From: Thermomonas sp.
Lineage (GTDB): Bacteria; Pseudomonadota; Gammaproteobacteria; Xanthomonadales; Xanthomonadaceae
DNA length: 64,000 nucleotides
Reading direction: 5' to 3'
Assembly: GCF_023953935.1 (NCBI RefSeq)
Contig: NZ_JAMLIW010000004.1
Span: 186,001 to 250,000 of the forward strand
Shown here: piece after piece, positions 9,005 through 18,961 of the stretch
How the letters are laid out: each line of letters opens with the position of its first letter
How positions within the stretch are numbered: position 1 is the stretch's first letter
Position numbers and translations under genes: made by a program
Notes under the pieces: model-generated
The model's input: the letters and a program-made list of their open reading frames with translations, nothing else
What the model was told of the DNA's origin: nothing
Databases searched by the model: none

Positions 9005-9032
9005 AAAAAGCCCCGCAATGCGGGGCTTTTTC
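9005..9032. terminator. bidirectional rho-independent terminator between gap and fdxA
   Basis: AAAAAGCCCCGC, an AAT loop and GCGGGGCTTTTT form a GC-rich stem with A and T runs on both sides, so it can end both gap (plus) and fdxA (minus), whose 3' ends face each other here. Confidence 0.9.
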
Positions 9033-9048
9033 ATTCACGGCCCGTGGG

Positions 9049-9375
9049 TCATTCGCGGCGCAGCAGCGGCAGCTTGTCCGGCTTGCCGTCCCATTCGGCC
9101 GCATCGGGCAGCGAGGGTTTCTTGTGGGTCAAGACCGGCCACAGCGGCGACAACTCGGCGTTGATCGCGAGGAAATTCTCCTGTCCGGCGGGAACGTCGT
9201 CCTCGGCGAAGATCGCCCCGACCGGGCATTCGGCCACGCACAACGTGCAATCGATGCAGCTTTCCGGATCGATGACGAGGAAATTGGGGCCTTCGTGGAA
9301 GCAATCGACCGGGCACACCTCGACGCAGTCGGTGTGCTTGCAGTTGATGCAGTTTTCGGTGACGACGTGGGTCAT
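9049..9375 (-). CDS. fdxA: seven-iron ferredoxin FdxA
   Basis: A 108-residue electron carrier with one [3Fe-4S] and one [4Fe-4S] cluster, closely resembling Azotobacter ferredoxin I. The first Cys group reads [19 protein letters not shown] and the second [13 protein letters not shown]. The latter keeps the C-x2-C-x2-C...CP spacing. The conserved [13 protein letters not shown] lies between them. It is cytoplasmic; the redox partner cannot be told from context. It is convergent with gap across a shared terminator. Upstream on the minus strand is a TATAAT-like box (plus bases 9400-9405), giving a leader of under 20 bases. A CopD-like membrane protein gene follows upstream in the same direction. 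Confidence 0.95.
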   Translation of the reverse strand: MTHVVTENCINCKHTDCVEVCPVDCFHEGPNFLVIDPESCIDCTLCVAECPVGAIFAEDDVPAGQENFLAINAELSPLWPVLTHKKPSLPDAAEWDGKPDKLPLLRRE

Positions 9376-9433
9376 GGCAGCAGGTTTTGCGGGCTTTCGA
9401 TTATAAGCGATGCGGTGATCGCCTCGTGCTGGG

Positions 9434-9883
9434 TCAGACGACCGAATCGGCGTAGAACATGAGCTTGGCGAGGACCACGATTCCCACCATCAGCGACAGC
9501 ACGATCCGGTGGGTATAGCGGAAGCGGCAGGGGTCCATGGTGCCTTTCAGGCCGGCGCGGATCGCGGTGACGAACACCCCGAGCACGCCGAAAGCGAGCA
9601 GGACCTTGAGCGAAAGCAGCCAGCCGAATGGCGTTCCAAGGCAGGTGAACCCGCTGCAGCGGATGTCGAACAGTGCGAACCCGCTGAGAAACAGCAGCGC
9701 CACCACCACCGGCATGAAGCGCCGCACTCGCGCCATCACCGCCGCTTCGATTTGCTCCATGATCGCGTGGTCGAAGCGCGCGTGGAACGATTCCAGCACC
9801 AGCACCTCGAAACACACGGCGCCGACGAAAATGATGGCGCAGGACAGGTGCAGCAGCAGGATCAGGGGATACCACGAGGCCAT
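9434..9883 (-). CDS. CopD-like four-helix membrane protein
   Basis: A 149-residue integral membrane protein. I placed the start at ATG 9883 ([15 protein letters not shown]); the frame is open further upstream but that stretch is Arg-rich and not protein-like. Four hydrophobic segments are visible, near residues 4-26, 55-75, 85-105 and 122-142. A His in the first helix ([15 protein letters not shown]) and another at the start of the last ([18 protein letters not shown]) fit the CopD/cytochrome-b-like family, where paired His can bind heme or copper. Function is otherwise unknown. It precedes fdxA on the same strand with about 58 bases between them. Confidence 0.65.
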   Translation of the reverse strand: MASWYPLILLLHLSCAIIFVGAVCFEVLVLESFHARFDHAIMEQIEAAVMARVRRFMPVVVALLFLSGFALFDIRCSGFTCLGTPFGWLLSLKVLLAFGVLGVFVTAIRAGLKGTMDPCRFRYTHRIVLSLMVGIVVLAKLMFYADSVV

Positions 9884-9982
9884 GCGGACACGATACGCCG
9901 CCGTTCCCGGCCTGTCTGGGGCAGAATTGACTTGGATCAACTGAAACGGCAGGCGGTTTGGCCTGCGTGATGGAAGACCAGC

Positions 9983-11656
9983 GTGGCCGGAAGTGGTGTC
10001 CGCAAGCCGTGGAGTTTGCGCCGTCGCCTTGCCCTCGGGCTGGTGGCTGCGGCGCTGTTGCCGGCGATCCTGTTCAGCGCGGCGCTGCTGGCGACCCAAT
10101 GGCGGCGCGACCACCAGAATCTGAGTGCCGCGCTGGATGCCAGCGTGCGACTCAATGCCGGCCTGATCGACGATTTCCTAGAATCCCAGCAGGCCGCCAT
10201 GCGATTGTTGGCCGAGACCCTGCCCGAGCACCCGGAGGATGACGGGATCCGGCTGGCGAATGTGCTGCACGCCTACCCGGCGATGATCCGCATCCTGGTG
10301 GTCGACACCGGGGGCGATGTCGTCGCCATCCGCGATGCCCGCGGCCGTGAACTTGCACAACTGTCCGGGCTGGGCCGGAACGAAGACTGGTTCCTGGCGG
10401 CCCGTGATCGATTCCGGCCGTATGTCACCAACGTCTATCACCGCCCGGCCTACGGGTCGGAAGCAGTGGTTGGCGTGTCCGCACCGATCCTGCGAGGCAT
10501 GGAATTCAAGGGCGCAGTGCTGGCGGCGATCCCGGTCGAAAGCCTGATGCGGCAAAGCGCCGAGAGTGCGGCCCGCAGCCAGTGGGAGCTGCTGCTGATC
10601 GATCGCGACAACCGGGTCATCTTCGCCAGCCATGGGCTGCGATTTCGCACCCTCGGCGATGCCGGCGCGGCCGGCGGCGCGCTCGCGCGCAGCGCTGCCA
10701 CCAGCGGCCAGCCCGTCCGCGAGTTGCGGCTGGGAGGCTTGCTCAAGGGGGATGCGCTGGCCTACGCCCAGGCGGTGCGCATGCGCAATGGTTGGGTGCT
10801 GGCGCTGGTGGCGCCGCGCCAGCAGCTGTTGGCGCCCCTGTTGCCGCGCATCGCGCTGCTGGCAGCCTTGCTGACCGTCACCTTGCTCTGCGTCTTCGGC
10901 GTGCTCGGCCTGCAGTGGCGCACGCTGGGACAAAGCATCGAGGCCTTGGCCCAGGGTCTGCGCGGCTATGTGCTGGGCGGGCGCATGGATGCCCGGAGGA
11001 TGCGTCGGTTGCCGGGTGAACTGGAACCCTTGGCGGAAGGCATCGAGGCGCTGGGCGAACGCATGAACGCGGCCTATGCCAAGGTCCAGCAAGTGCTGGG
11101 CGAGCGCGAGCAGGTGATTGCCGAGCGCACCGAATCCCTCAACCTGGCGGTGTCCGAACTCAGCCTGCAAAGCCGGACCGATGCTCTGACCGGTGTTCTG
11201 AACTATCGCGGCTTCCGCGAGGCCTGCGATCAGGTGTGGGCGGATCCGGACAGCCAGCCGCTGGCGGTGCTGGCGCTCGATATCGACCATTTCAAGCGCT
11301 ACAACGACCTCTATGGGCATGCCGAGGGTGACGTGGCGCTGCGTCGGTTTGCCGGCGCGGTGCGCAGCGCGCTGTTCCGTTCCGGCGACGTGCTGGCGCG
11401 CCCCGGTGGCGAGGAATTCTCGGTATTGATGCCTGACTGCACCTTCCGGCAGGCCATGCAGGCGGCCGAGCGCGTGTGCGCACGCGTGCGCGAGGCGGAC
11501 ATTTCCCACGACGCCACCCCGAGTGGCCGGCTGACGGTCAGCATCGGCGTGGCTGCGCGCGAGTCGGATGATGCCGATATCGATGCCCTGCTCAAGCGCG
11601 CGGACGCCGCGCTGTACCGGGCCAAGAGCGGCGGGCGCGATCGCGCCAGCGCGTAG
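9983..11656 (+). CDS. membrane diguanylate cyclase (Cache-like sensor plus GGDEF)
   Basis: A 557-residue enzyme that makes cyclic di-GMP from GTP. GTG 9983 is the start, with GGAAG six bases upstream. A transmembrane helix (about 14-36) precedes a periplasmic sensor domain of double-Cache type (about 40-285, with DWFLAARDRFRPYVTNVY and GVSAPILRG). A second helix (about 290-310) leads to a short HAMP/coiled-coil stretch and the GGDEF domain (about 390-555). The active-site motif is GGEEF at residues 475-479, preceded five residues earlier by RSGD, a complete RxxD inhibitory site. The enzyme should therefore be active and feedback-inhibited. It stands alone between the CopD-like gene and pgk. 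The signal sensed is unknown. Confidence 0.92.
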   Translation: MAGSGVRKPWSLRRRLALGLVAAALLPAILFSAALLATQWRRDHQNLSAALDASVRLNAGLIDDFLESQQAAMRLLAETLPEHPEDDGIRLANVLHAYPAMIRILVVDTGGDVVAIRDARGRELAQLSGLGRNEDWFLAARDRFRPYVTNVYHRPAYGSEAVVGVSAPILRGMEFKGAVLAAIPVESLMRQSAESAARSQWELLLIDRDNRVIFASHGLRFRTLGDAGAAGGALARSAATSGQPVRELRLGGLLKGDALAYAQAVRMRNGWVLALVAPRQQLLAPLLPRIALLAALLTVTLLCVFGVLGLQWRTLGQSIEALAQGLRGYVLGGRMDARRMRRLPGELEPLAEGIEALGERMNAAYAKVQQVLGEREQVIAERTESLNLAVSELSLQSRTDALTGVLNYRGFREACDQVWADPDSQPLAVLALDIDHFKRYNDLYGHAEGDVALRRFAGAVRSALFRSGDVLARPGGEEFSVLMPDCTFRQAMQAAERVCARVREADISHDATPSGRLTVSIGVAARESDDADIDALLKRADAALYRAKSGGRDRASA

Positions 11657-11752
11657 GCCCGAGTGTTGGACAGACCCGCGCCGGCGCGGGCGTTTGAACC
11701 GGCCGGCCGTGGACGCGACAATGCGCGCTTCCCATCGATTGGAACCTGCCCC

Positions 11753-12937
11753 ATGGCGATCTTGCGCATGACCGACCTCGACCTCGCCGGCAAGCGGGTC
11801 CTGATCCGGCAAGACCTCAACGTGCCGATCGATGCGCACGGCCACATCACCTCCGAACAGCGCATCCTGGCCTCGCTGCCGACCTTGCAGCGGGCGCTGG
11901 ACCAAGGCGCCGCGGTGCTGGTGACCTCGCACCTCGGACGGCCCAAGGAAGGCACGTGGAGCGCGGCCGATTCGCTGGCGCCGGTGGCCGCGCGACTGTC
12001 CGAGCTGCTGGGCCGTGAAGTGCCGCTGTTGAAGGATTGGGTGGATGGCGTGGCCGTGGCGCCCGGCCAACTGGTGCTGCTGGAAAACTGCCGGATGAAC
12101 ATCGGCGAGAAGGCCGATGACGAAGCGCTGGCGAAGAAATACGCGGCGCTGTGCGATGTGTTCGTGATGGATGCGTTCGGCACCGCCCACCGCGCCCAGG
12201 CCTCGACCCACGGTGTCATCCGCTTCGCGCCGGTGGCCTGCGGCGGACCGCTGCTGATGGCCGAACTTGACGCGCTGGACAAGGCGCTGGCGAATCCTGC
12301 GCGGCCGCTGCTGGCCATCGTCGCCGGCAGCAAGGTCTCGACCAAGCTCGAGCTGCTGGGCAGTCTGGTGGACAAGGTCGACCAACTGATCGTCGGCGGT
12401 GGCATCGCCAATACCTTCCTCGCGGCGCAGGGCCATGCCGTCGGCAAGTCGCTGGTGGAAATGGACCTGGTCGATACGGCGACGCAGATCATGGCCGATG
12501 CGCAGGCGCGCGGCGCGGATATCCCGCTGCCGGTGGACGTGGTGGTGGCCCCGGCCTTCGCTGCCGATGCGCCGGCCACCACCATGCCGGTGGATGGAGT
12601 CACTGCTGACGACATGATCCTCGACATCGGCCCGGCCACCGCCGCGCGCTATGCCGGAATGATCGCCAAGGCCGGCACCGTGGTCTGGAACGGCCCGGTC
12701 GGCGTGTTCGAATTCGACGCTTTCGCCGCCGGCACCGCCGCGGTGGCCCACGCGATTGCAACGTCAAGCGCGTTCTCCATCGCCGGCGGCGGCGACACCC
12801 TCGCCGCCGTGGACAAATTCGGCATCGCCGACGAGGTCTCCTACATCTCCACCGGCGGTGGTGCCTTCCTCGAATTCCTCGAAGGCAAGACCCTGCCGGC
12901 GGTGGCGGCGCTGGAAGCGCGCGGGGCGCAGGCATGA
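11753..12937 (+). CDS. pgk: phosphoglycerate kinase
   Basis: A 394-residue glycolytic kinase that makes ATP from 1,3-bisphosphoglycerate. I chose ATG 11753; the open frame extends upstream, but only this start gives the family opening [25 protein letters not shown]. Other family marks are [44 protein letters not shown] and NGPVGVFEF near the C-terminus, with the Gly-rich FSIAGGGDT nucleotide site. The stop overlaps the start of the transglutaminase-family gene by four bases (ATGA), an unusual coupling of a glycolytic gene to an envelope-type protein. Confidence 0.98.
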   Translation: MAILRMTDLDLAGKRVLIRQDLNVPIDAHGHITSEQRILASLPTLQRALDQGAAVLVTSHLGRPKEGTWSAADSLAPVAARLSELLGREVPLLKDWVDGVAVAPGQLVLLENCRMNIGEKADDEALAKKYAALCDVFVMDAFGTAHRAQASTHGVIRFAPVACGGPLLMAELDALDKALANPARPLLAIVAGSKVSTKLELLGSLVDKVDQLIVGGGIANTFLAAQGHAVGKSLVEMDLVDTATQIMADAQARGADIPLPVDVVVAPAFAADAPATTMPVDGVTADDMILDIGPATAARYAGMIAKAGTVVWNGPVGVFEFDAFAAGTAAVAHAIATSSAFSIAGGGDTLAAVDKFGIADEVSYISTGGGAFLEFLEGKTLPAVAALEARGAQA

Positions 12938-14973
12938 ACGCAAATATCCTGAAAGGACTTTTGGGCCTGCTGCTTTTCCTCGTGCTGGTTGGGCCTGCCG
13001 GCGCCGAGGATTTCAGCAACGGCGGTTTCAGCTTCAGCACCGGGCCGGCGCCCGCCTTCGTTCGCGAGCGCCCGGTGGAAACGGCCTGGCCTGCGGATGC
13101 GCCCGGCGCCAACGATGACCAGTGGCGGTTCTGGCGCTTTGACCGGCAAGTGGACCGGCGGCCTGGCCAGGATATTTCCTACGTCGATTACATCTACGAG
13201 CCGCGTTCCCAGGGCAACCTGGGCGATGCCGGTCGATTCGATATCCAGTTCAATCCCGAATACCAGAAGCTGGTATTGCATCGGGTCGAGCTGTACCGGA
13301 ACGGCAGCTGGCAGTCGCGCCTGAAGCCCGGCGAAATCACCATTGCACGGCGCGAACAGCAGTTCGAGCAGGAAATCTCGGACGGAATGGCGACTGCACT
13401 GATCCTGATCGAGGATGTGCGCATCGGCGACGTAGTGCGGATCAGCTACAGCATCATCGGCAGCAACCCGATCCTGGCCGGGCAGCAGTCGGAGTCGACG
13501 CGGCTGGCGTATGGCCACCCCATCCTCGACCTGCACCTGCAGGTGCTCTATCCCCCCGGCACCGAGGTGACCTTCCATCGCGAGAATGGTGCGCCGGCGC
13601 CGACCGTAACGCAGACGGCGGAGGCCACGCGCGTGGATGTGGGCGCCTCGCGGGTCGATCGACTGCTCAATGACGGCGACTATCCGGTCTGGTTCGAGCC
13701 GTATCCGCTGGTCCAGATCAGCCCCAAGCGCAATTGGGCGGAGGTCGTGGCCTGGGCGCTGCCACTGTATCCGGATCGTAGAGCGACGCGACTGCCGGAG
13801 GACTTGGAGCGACGGATCGCGCAGTGGAAGGCGCTGGCAACGCCGACCGAGAAGCTGCAGGCTGCGCTGCGGGCGGTGCAGGACGAGGTGCGCTATTTCG
13901 GGGTGGAAACCGGAACCAGCTCGCATCGCCCGCGCGAGCCGGAGCTGGTCTGGCGGCGTCGCTACGGTGACTGCAAGGACAAGGCTTGGCTGCTGGTCAC
14001 GATTCTGGACCGGTTGGGGATTCCGGCGGTGCCGGCGCTGGTGGATACCGGGCGTGGCCGCAGCGTGCACGACTACGCGCCTTCCGCGAGCCTGTTCGAC
14101 CATGTGATCGTGCGTGCCCGGATCAACGGTGCCACGGTGTTCGTCGATCCCACCATGCGCCTGCAGGGCGGAACCCCGCAGCAGACCGATCTGTCGCAGT
14201 ACGGCTATGTGTTGCCGGTGGCGGCGGGGCAGGCGGTGATGGAGGAAGTCCTGCCGTCCGGTGGCGTGGAGAATGGAATTGATGAATCGGCGGATTTCTC
14301 GCCTGACGGCGAGGGGCTGCGTTTTGTCGTCGTGACCGAATATCGCGGGCGCAATGCCGACGCCGAACGGGTCCAGCTGGATCAGTCGCGGCTGGAAGAC
14401 CGCGCGCGGAGTTACCGCGAGTACTACGGCAAGCAGTACGGTGCCATCGAATCGCTGGAGCCGCTGGCGGTCAACGATGACCGACAGGCCAACCGCATCA
14501 CGATCCGGGAAGTCTACCGGCTGGCCGCGCCGTGGAAGGTCGAAAACGGCCTCAGCGTGCTTGCGGTGGAGGCAGGCATGGCCAATTGGGCGGCAAATCT
14601 GCCGTCGCGCGTGGAACGTCGCGGGCCACTGGATTTCAAGCCTTCCGGCCGCTATCGCAACACGGTGACCGTGCAGGCTCCCGAAGGCTGGGTGGCGCGT
14701 TTTGAAGGCGACGCCGATCGCATCGATTCCGGTGCCTTCCGCTTCCTGCGCACCCAGGAATTCAAGGACGGCAAGGCTCGGCTGGTGACGGAGATGGTCG
14801 TGACCTCGCGCGAGGTTGCGCTTGATGCAGTCCCAGCGCATGTGGCCGCGCTGCGCAAGGTGCGTGACCTCATTCGCACCCGATTTGTCTATCGGGCGCC
14901 GGTCAGCGCCGAGGCTGCCGGGCGTGAGGCGCGGTTGCAGAATCTGCTGCGAAACGTGATGGAGGAGCGCTGA
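12934..14973 (+). CDS. DUF3857 / transglutaminase-like exported protein
   Basis: A 679-residue exported protein of unknown function. A signal peptide (about 1-24, ending GPAGA) is followed by a DUF3857 domain (about 55-270, with [12 protein letters not shown]-like beta strands and [18 protein letters not shown]). A transglutaminase-like domain follows (about 280-410) with a complete Cys-His-Asp triad: Cys347 in [12 protein letters not shown], His390 in FDHVIV and Asp405 in FVDPT. The remainder is a DUF3858-like beta domain. Such proteins are usually periplasmic proteases or cross-linkers of unknown substrate. It overlaps pgk by four bases, and its stop is one base before the next gene, so all three are likely co-translated. 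No N-terminal lipobox is seen. Confidence 0.85.
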   Translation: MNANILKGLLGLLLFLVLVGPAGAEDFSNGGFSFSTGPAPAFVRERPVETAWPADAPGANDDQWRFWRFDRQVDRRPGQDISYVDYIYEPRSQGNLGDAGRFDIQFNPEYQKLVLHRVELYRNGSWQSRLKPGEITIARREQQFEQEISDGMATALILIEDVRIGDVVRISYSIIGSNPILAGQQSESTRLAYGHPILDLHLQVLYPPGTEVTFHRENGAPAPTVTQTAEATRVDVGASRVDRLLNDGDYPVWFEPYPLVQISPKRNWAEVVAWALPLYPDRRATRLPEDLERRIAQWKALATPTEKLQAALRAVQDEVRYFGVETGTSSHRPREPELVWRRRYGDCKDKAWLLVTILDRLGIPAVPALVDTGRGRSVHDYAPSASLFDHVIVRARINGATVFVDPTMRLQGGTPQQTDLSQYGYVLPVAAGQAVMEEVLPSGGVENGIDESADFSPDGEGLRFVVVTEYRGRNADAERVQLDQSRLEDRARSYREYYGKQYGAIESLEPLAVNDDRQANRITIREVYRLAAPWKVENGLSVLAVEAGMANWAANLPSRVERRGPLDFKPSGRYRNTVTVQAPEGWVARFEGDADRIDSGAFRFLRTQEFKDGKARLVTEMVVTSREVALDAVPAHVAALRKVRDLIRTRFVYRAPVSAEAAGREARLQNLLRNVMEER

Positions 14974-14974
14974 G

Positions 14975-17236
14975 ATGGCCACGATGTTGCGCGCGCTGGC
15001 GCTGTTCCTTGGCTTGAGCATGGCAGTTCCCGTCTCCGCGCAGGAGGCGGCTGCACCAGACGTTGCCACGCAGTGGCGGGAACTGTTGGCCCACGGAACG
15101 GCCGAGAGCGTCAACATCGCGTCCGCTGCGATCGATGCGGTCGATTATTCCGGTGATGGCGTGGATGGGGACAAGTGCCGCTCCCATGAGGGTGCGCTCA
15201 AGGAGGCGATCAGACAGCTTCCGGTGTCGATGATGGTTCAGCGTGTTGCAATGCTGTGCGCGCAAGCCACAGGTGACCAGGCGGCGGCCGACCGCGCTTC
15301 GGCAGCGCTTGCGGCGCTGGCAAAGGATGCCTTCGCGCAGGCGTCGCGCGGCGCCTGGGCAAAGCCGGTACGCGTCGTGCTTCCCGGCGATGCATTGGCC
15401 CTGCTTGCGTCTGCCGGCATGACGGTGCGCTATGAACTTTTCGAGCAAATCCGCCCTAGGCCCTATTTCCCCTGGCGGATTGCGGCGGTGCCGGCAGATG
15501 GCGGCCAGGAAAAAATCCTCACCTTCGACTATGTCGACACCATGCAGATTCTGGACCGTCGGAGTCGGGCCTACGGAACCCCGCGGCTGCGCATGGTCTA
15601 TGCCGAAAGCACGGTCAAGGGATTGGCCGATCTGGGCGTGACGGGCGCCATCGACAACCTCGCGATTGTTGCGGCTTCGCAAAGCGCTACCGCGGCGGAG
15701 AAAGTCCGGGCCCTGCGTACTGCAGCGGCACAAGGCGGGTTGCAGTCGATCTATCTCTGGATGCTGGTTTGCAAGAGCGGCGACACTCCAAACTGCACCG
15801 ATGGACTGATCGACGCCCTGTTGCCGCTTGCCGAAGCGCGGCAGGGATATCCGATGGTGCTGCTGGCAACGGCCTACGCGCAGGGGATCGGGGTAAAGGC
15901 CGATCAGACGGCCGCCGAAGCCATGCTGGATGCTGCGGATCGGGTCATGGAAGGACACCGTGCGGCAAGCGTGTTTGCCGATACCTATTCGACCTTGGGC
16001 GCCGACTCTCCGTTCCCCGACTTTCTGCGGCGCCGGCTTTTGGTTGCTCGCGACGCGGGAAATGAGGTCGCAGGAATCCAGCTGATCGCCAATGACATGC
16101 AGGCAAAAGACGATGCCTATGTGCTGAGCGCCGATGATGAGCGACGACTTGCCGACCCCGCCAACAATGGGCTCGGGAAAGGCTTGGCGGTTCTTGCGCT
16201 CTGGTATCGCGAACGTGATCAAGGCAAGTACGAAGATTATCTGCAGCGGGCGGCCGATGCAGGGGATGCCGATTCGCTGAGCACCCTGGCGTTTCGACAG
16301 CGCGGCAATCAGGGGACGGAGCCGCTGCCGCCGGCCGCCGAGGCGCTGTTCGAGCGCTCGGCCAACGGTGGGGATCCCTACGCCATGCGCTATCTGGCCT
16401 ATCTGGCCATGGTTGCCGGCAAATGGGAGCGAGCGGAAGACTGGATCCTGCTTGCGGCCGTGGACAATGACGTGAACGCCATGTTCCTTCTGGCAGGCCT
16501 GTGGGCCGGTGGTCACGAAGGCATGAGCGGCACGCCGGAGCGGGCCAACGCCATCCTGGAAAATCTGGCTGAAAACAAGAAGTACGGAGCGCGTGCGCGG
16601 AGGATGCTCGCCAACAATGCGGTGCAAGGCAGGGGGATGGCAAAGGATCTGGAGCGCGCGCGACGCTGGTTGGAGCAGGACGCGGACGCTGGGGACGCCG
16701 AATCGCAAGCCGACCTCGGAATGGGCTATCTGAGCGGGCGATTCGGTCGGGCGGATGAGGCCAAGGGGCGCAAGTGGATGGAACGCGCCGTGGCCGCCAA
16801 CCTGACGTCTGCGTTTACCGCCTACGGCTATTGGCTGCTGAACGAAGCGAACGGCGCCGGTGACAGTGCGTATGGGCTGAAACTCATGCGGCGGGCGGCG
16901 GATGAGGATGATGAGACGGGACTGAACAATCTGGCCTGGGAGCTGTGCGTGTCCCGCAACCCTCAGGTTCACAACCCGGAAGAAGGGTTGGCCTATTCCA
17001 GGAAGCTGGAAAAGCATCCGAACCTTGATCCTTCAGTCATCGATACCGTCGCTGCGTGCGAAGCGGCGGCAGGACACTTCGAACGTGCGATCGAACTGCA
17101 GCGCAGGGTCGTCGAATTCATTGGCAAGCGCCCCGAATCCGATCGGGACAGTCTCGCCGAAATGCAGGCGCGGCTGGCGCTGTATCAGGCAGGCAAGCCC
17201 TACCTCAAGGAGGATGCGACGCCGGACGCCCCCTGA
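14975..17236 (+). CDS. exported Sel1/TPR-repeat protein
   Basis: A 753-residue protein with a signal peptide (about 1-24, ending VSAQ) and a helical-repeat body. Sel1-like repeats are clearest in the second half: DYLQRAADAGDADSLSTLA, RWLEQDADAGDAESQADLG, KWMERAVAANLTSAFTAYG and LMRRAADEDDETGLNNLA, each about 36 residues apart in pattern. The first 350 residues are less regular. Sel1 proteins are scaffolds for protein partners. Being one base from the transglutaminase gene, it may bind that enzyme or its substrates in the periplasm (inference). The last segment, with AACEAAAGHFERAIELQRR, looks like a terminal TPR. It is unrelated in function to pyk, which follows after 67 bases. Confidence 0.8.
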   Translation: MATMLRALALFLGLSMAVPVSAQEAAAPDVATQWRELLAHGTAESVNIASAAIDAVDYSGDGVDGDKCRSHEGALKEAIRQLPVSMMVQRVAMLCAQATGDQAAADRASAALAALAKDAFAQASRGAWAKPVRVVLPGDALALLASAGMTVRYELFEQIRPRPYFPWRIAAVPADGGQEKILTFDYVDTMQILDRRSRAYGTPRLRMVYAESTVKGLADLGVTGAIDNLAIVAASQSATAAEKVRALRTAAAQGGLQSIYLWMLVCKSGDTPNCTDGLIDALLPLAEARQGYPMVLLATAYAQGIGVKADQTAAEAMLDAADRVMEGHRAASVFADTYSTLGADSPFPDFLRRRLLVARDAGNEVAGIQLIANDMQAKDDAYVLSADDERRLADPANNGLGKGLAVLALWYRERDQGKYEDYLQRAADAGDADSLSTLAFRQRGNQGTEPLPPAAEALFERSANGGDPYAMRYLAYLAMVAGKWERAEDWILLAAVDNDVNAMFLLAGLWAGGHEGMSGTPERANAILENLAENKKYGARARRMLANNAVQGRGMAKDLERARRWLEQDADAGDAESQADLGMGYLSGRFGRADEAKGRKWMERAVAANLTSAFTAYGYWLLNEANGAGDSAYGLKLMRRAADEDDETGLNNLAWELCVSRNPQVHNPEEGLAYSRKLEKHPNLDPSVIDTVAACEAAAGHFERAIELQRRVVEFIGKRPESDRDSLAEMQARLALYQAGKPYLKEDATPDAP

Positions 17237-17303
17237 ATTGGCGCGGTCGGGCATCAGATTCATGCTAGCTTCCAGCCAGCATGACCTGGATAGTTGACCT
17301 GCA

Positions 17304-18776
17304 ATGACGCCCACCACCGCGCAGCGCCATACCCGCATCGTCGCCACCCTCGGGCCGGCCACCGATCCGCCGGAGGTGCTGGAGGCGATCCTGCGCGCCG
17401 GCGTCGATGTGGTGCGGCTGAATTTCTCGCACGGCGATCCGTCTGCGCAGGTGGCGCGCGGTGAGGCGGTGCGGGCGATGGCGGAGAAGGTCGGACGCGA
17501 GGTCGGCATCCTTGCCGACCTGCCGGGGCCGAAGATCCGCATCGAGACCTTCGCCGAGGGCAAGGTGCAATTGCACGCCGGCCAGCGTTTCGACCTGGTC
17601 GCAAGTGTCGATGCGCCGCCCGGTGATGCCTCGCAGGTGGCGGTCAGCTATCTCGGTTTGACCGGCGATGTTGCTGCCGACGATGTGCTGCTGCTGGATG
17701 ACGGTCTGGTGCAATTGCAGGTCGATGCGGTCGAAGGCGAGCGCATCATCACCCGCGTGCTCAATGACGGCATGTTGTCCAACCGCAAGGGCCTGAACAA
17801 GCAGGGTGGCGGGCTGTCACTGGGGGCGATCACCGAGCGCGACCGCGAACTGATCGCGGTGGCCGCGGGAATGGACGTCGACTTCATCGCCATCTCCTTT
17901 TGCCGCACCGCCGAAGACATGCACGAAGCGCGCCGGATCGCGCGCGGCCACGGCAGCAAGGCCGCGCTGGTGGCGAAGATCGAGCGGGCCGAGGCGATCG
18001 ACAACCTGGCCGAGATCATCGACGCCAGCGACGTGGTGATGGTCGCGCGCGGCGATCTGGGCGTGGAAGTCGGCGATGCCGAACTGCCGGGCCTGCAGAA
18101 GAAGATCATCCGCGAGGCGGTGGCGCGCAACAAGGTGGTGATCACCGCCACCCAGATGCTGCAATCGATGGTCGACAGCCCGATGCCGACCCGCGCCGAG
18201 GTGCTGGATGTGGCCAACGCGGTGATCGATGGCACCGACGCGGTGATGCTGTCGCAGGAATCGGCGGCCGGCCATTGGCCGGTGCGGGCGGTGGAGACGA
18301 TGGCGCGGATCTGCACCACTGCCGAGCGCCAGTTCATCGCCGATACCGATTTCGAGAAAGCCGAACGTGAACTCGAGCGCGCCGACCAGGCCATCGCGAT
18401 GGCGACCATGTTCCTGTGCGAACACATCGGCATCCGCGCGGTGGTGGCGATGACCGAATCCGGCGGCACCGCGCGCTACCTGTCGCGGTTCCGCTCCTCG
18501 GTGCCGATCTACGCGTTCTCGCATCATGCGGGTGCCCGACGGCGGATGGCCCTGATGCGCGACGTGTTCCCGATGGACTACGACAGCCGCGGGCAGAGCC
18601 CGCGCGAAGCGGCACGCGGCGGCATCCAGCTGCTGGTCGCGGCCGGCTGGCTGGTGCCGGGCGACCGCGTGGTGTTCACCAGCGGCGAGCACATGCAAAC
18701 CCGCGGGGCGACCAATACCCTGCGGCTGCTGGAAGTCGGCCCGGACGGCGAAGCGACCGGGCTGGGCGAACTCTGA
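17304..18776 (+). CDS. pyk: pyruvate kinase
   Basis: A 490-residue glycolytic enzyme converting phosphoenolpyruvate and ADP to pyruvate and ATP. Signatures in order: RIVATLGPATDPPEV (residues 10-24), RLNFSHGDPS, ILADLPGPKIRIETF, FIAISFCRTAED, ALVAKIERAEAIDNL with the catalytic Lys, VMVARGDLGVEVG, VVITATQMLQSMVDSPMPTRAEV and DAVMLSQESAAG. The C-terminal allosteric domain (about 345-490) is complete. Length is normal for a bacterial type II enzyme. Spacing of 67 bases from the Sel1 gene leaves room for its own promoter, though none is convincing. Confidence 0.98.
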   Translation: MTPTTAQRHTRIVATLGPATDPPEVLEAILRAGVDVVRLNFSHGDPSAQVARGEAVRAMAEKVGREVGILADLPGPKIRIETFAEGKVQLHAGQRFDLVASVDAPPGDASQVAVSYLGLTGDVAADDVLLLDDGLVQLQVDAVEGERIITRVLNDGMLSNRKGLNKQGGGLSLGAITERDRELIAVAAGMDVDFIAISFCRTAEDMHEARRIARGHGSKAALVAKIERAEAIDNLAEIIDASDVVMVARGDLGVEVGDAELPGLQKKIIREAVARNKVVITATQMLQSMVDSPMPTRAEVLDVANAVIDGTDAVMLSQESAAGHWPVRAVETMARICTTAERQFIADTDFEKAERELERADQAIAMATMFLCEHIGIRAVVAMTESGGTARYLSRFRSSVPIYAFSHHAGARRRMALMRDVFPMDYDSRGQSPREAARGGIQLLVAAGWLVPGDRVVFTSGEHMQTRGATNTLRLLEVGPDGEATGLGEL

Positions 18777-18961
18777 ATGGGTGTGCTTTTCTGATGGCGA
18801 AGGTTGTCATACCCTAGCAGGACAAGTTGCAGCAGAGTCCCGGTGGCGAGTCCGAACAGGCCGTGTTTGGCTTCCAAGGTTCTTCGTGCTGGTTGCATGC
18901 GGGGTGTGCGTACGATCGGGCTGTGCTGACGGGCTTCAAAATTTCGTCGAGGAGATTCACG

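Noticed and set aside
10178-12751. An 857-codon antisense frame across the GGDEF gene and pgk
   Set aside because: It crosses two well-identified genes on the other strand and shows no domain pattern.
12841-17017. Long antisense frames (758 and 704 codons) under the transglutaminase and Sel1 genes
   Set aside because: The sense frames have signal peptides, a catalytic triad and repeats. The antisense frames do not.
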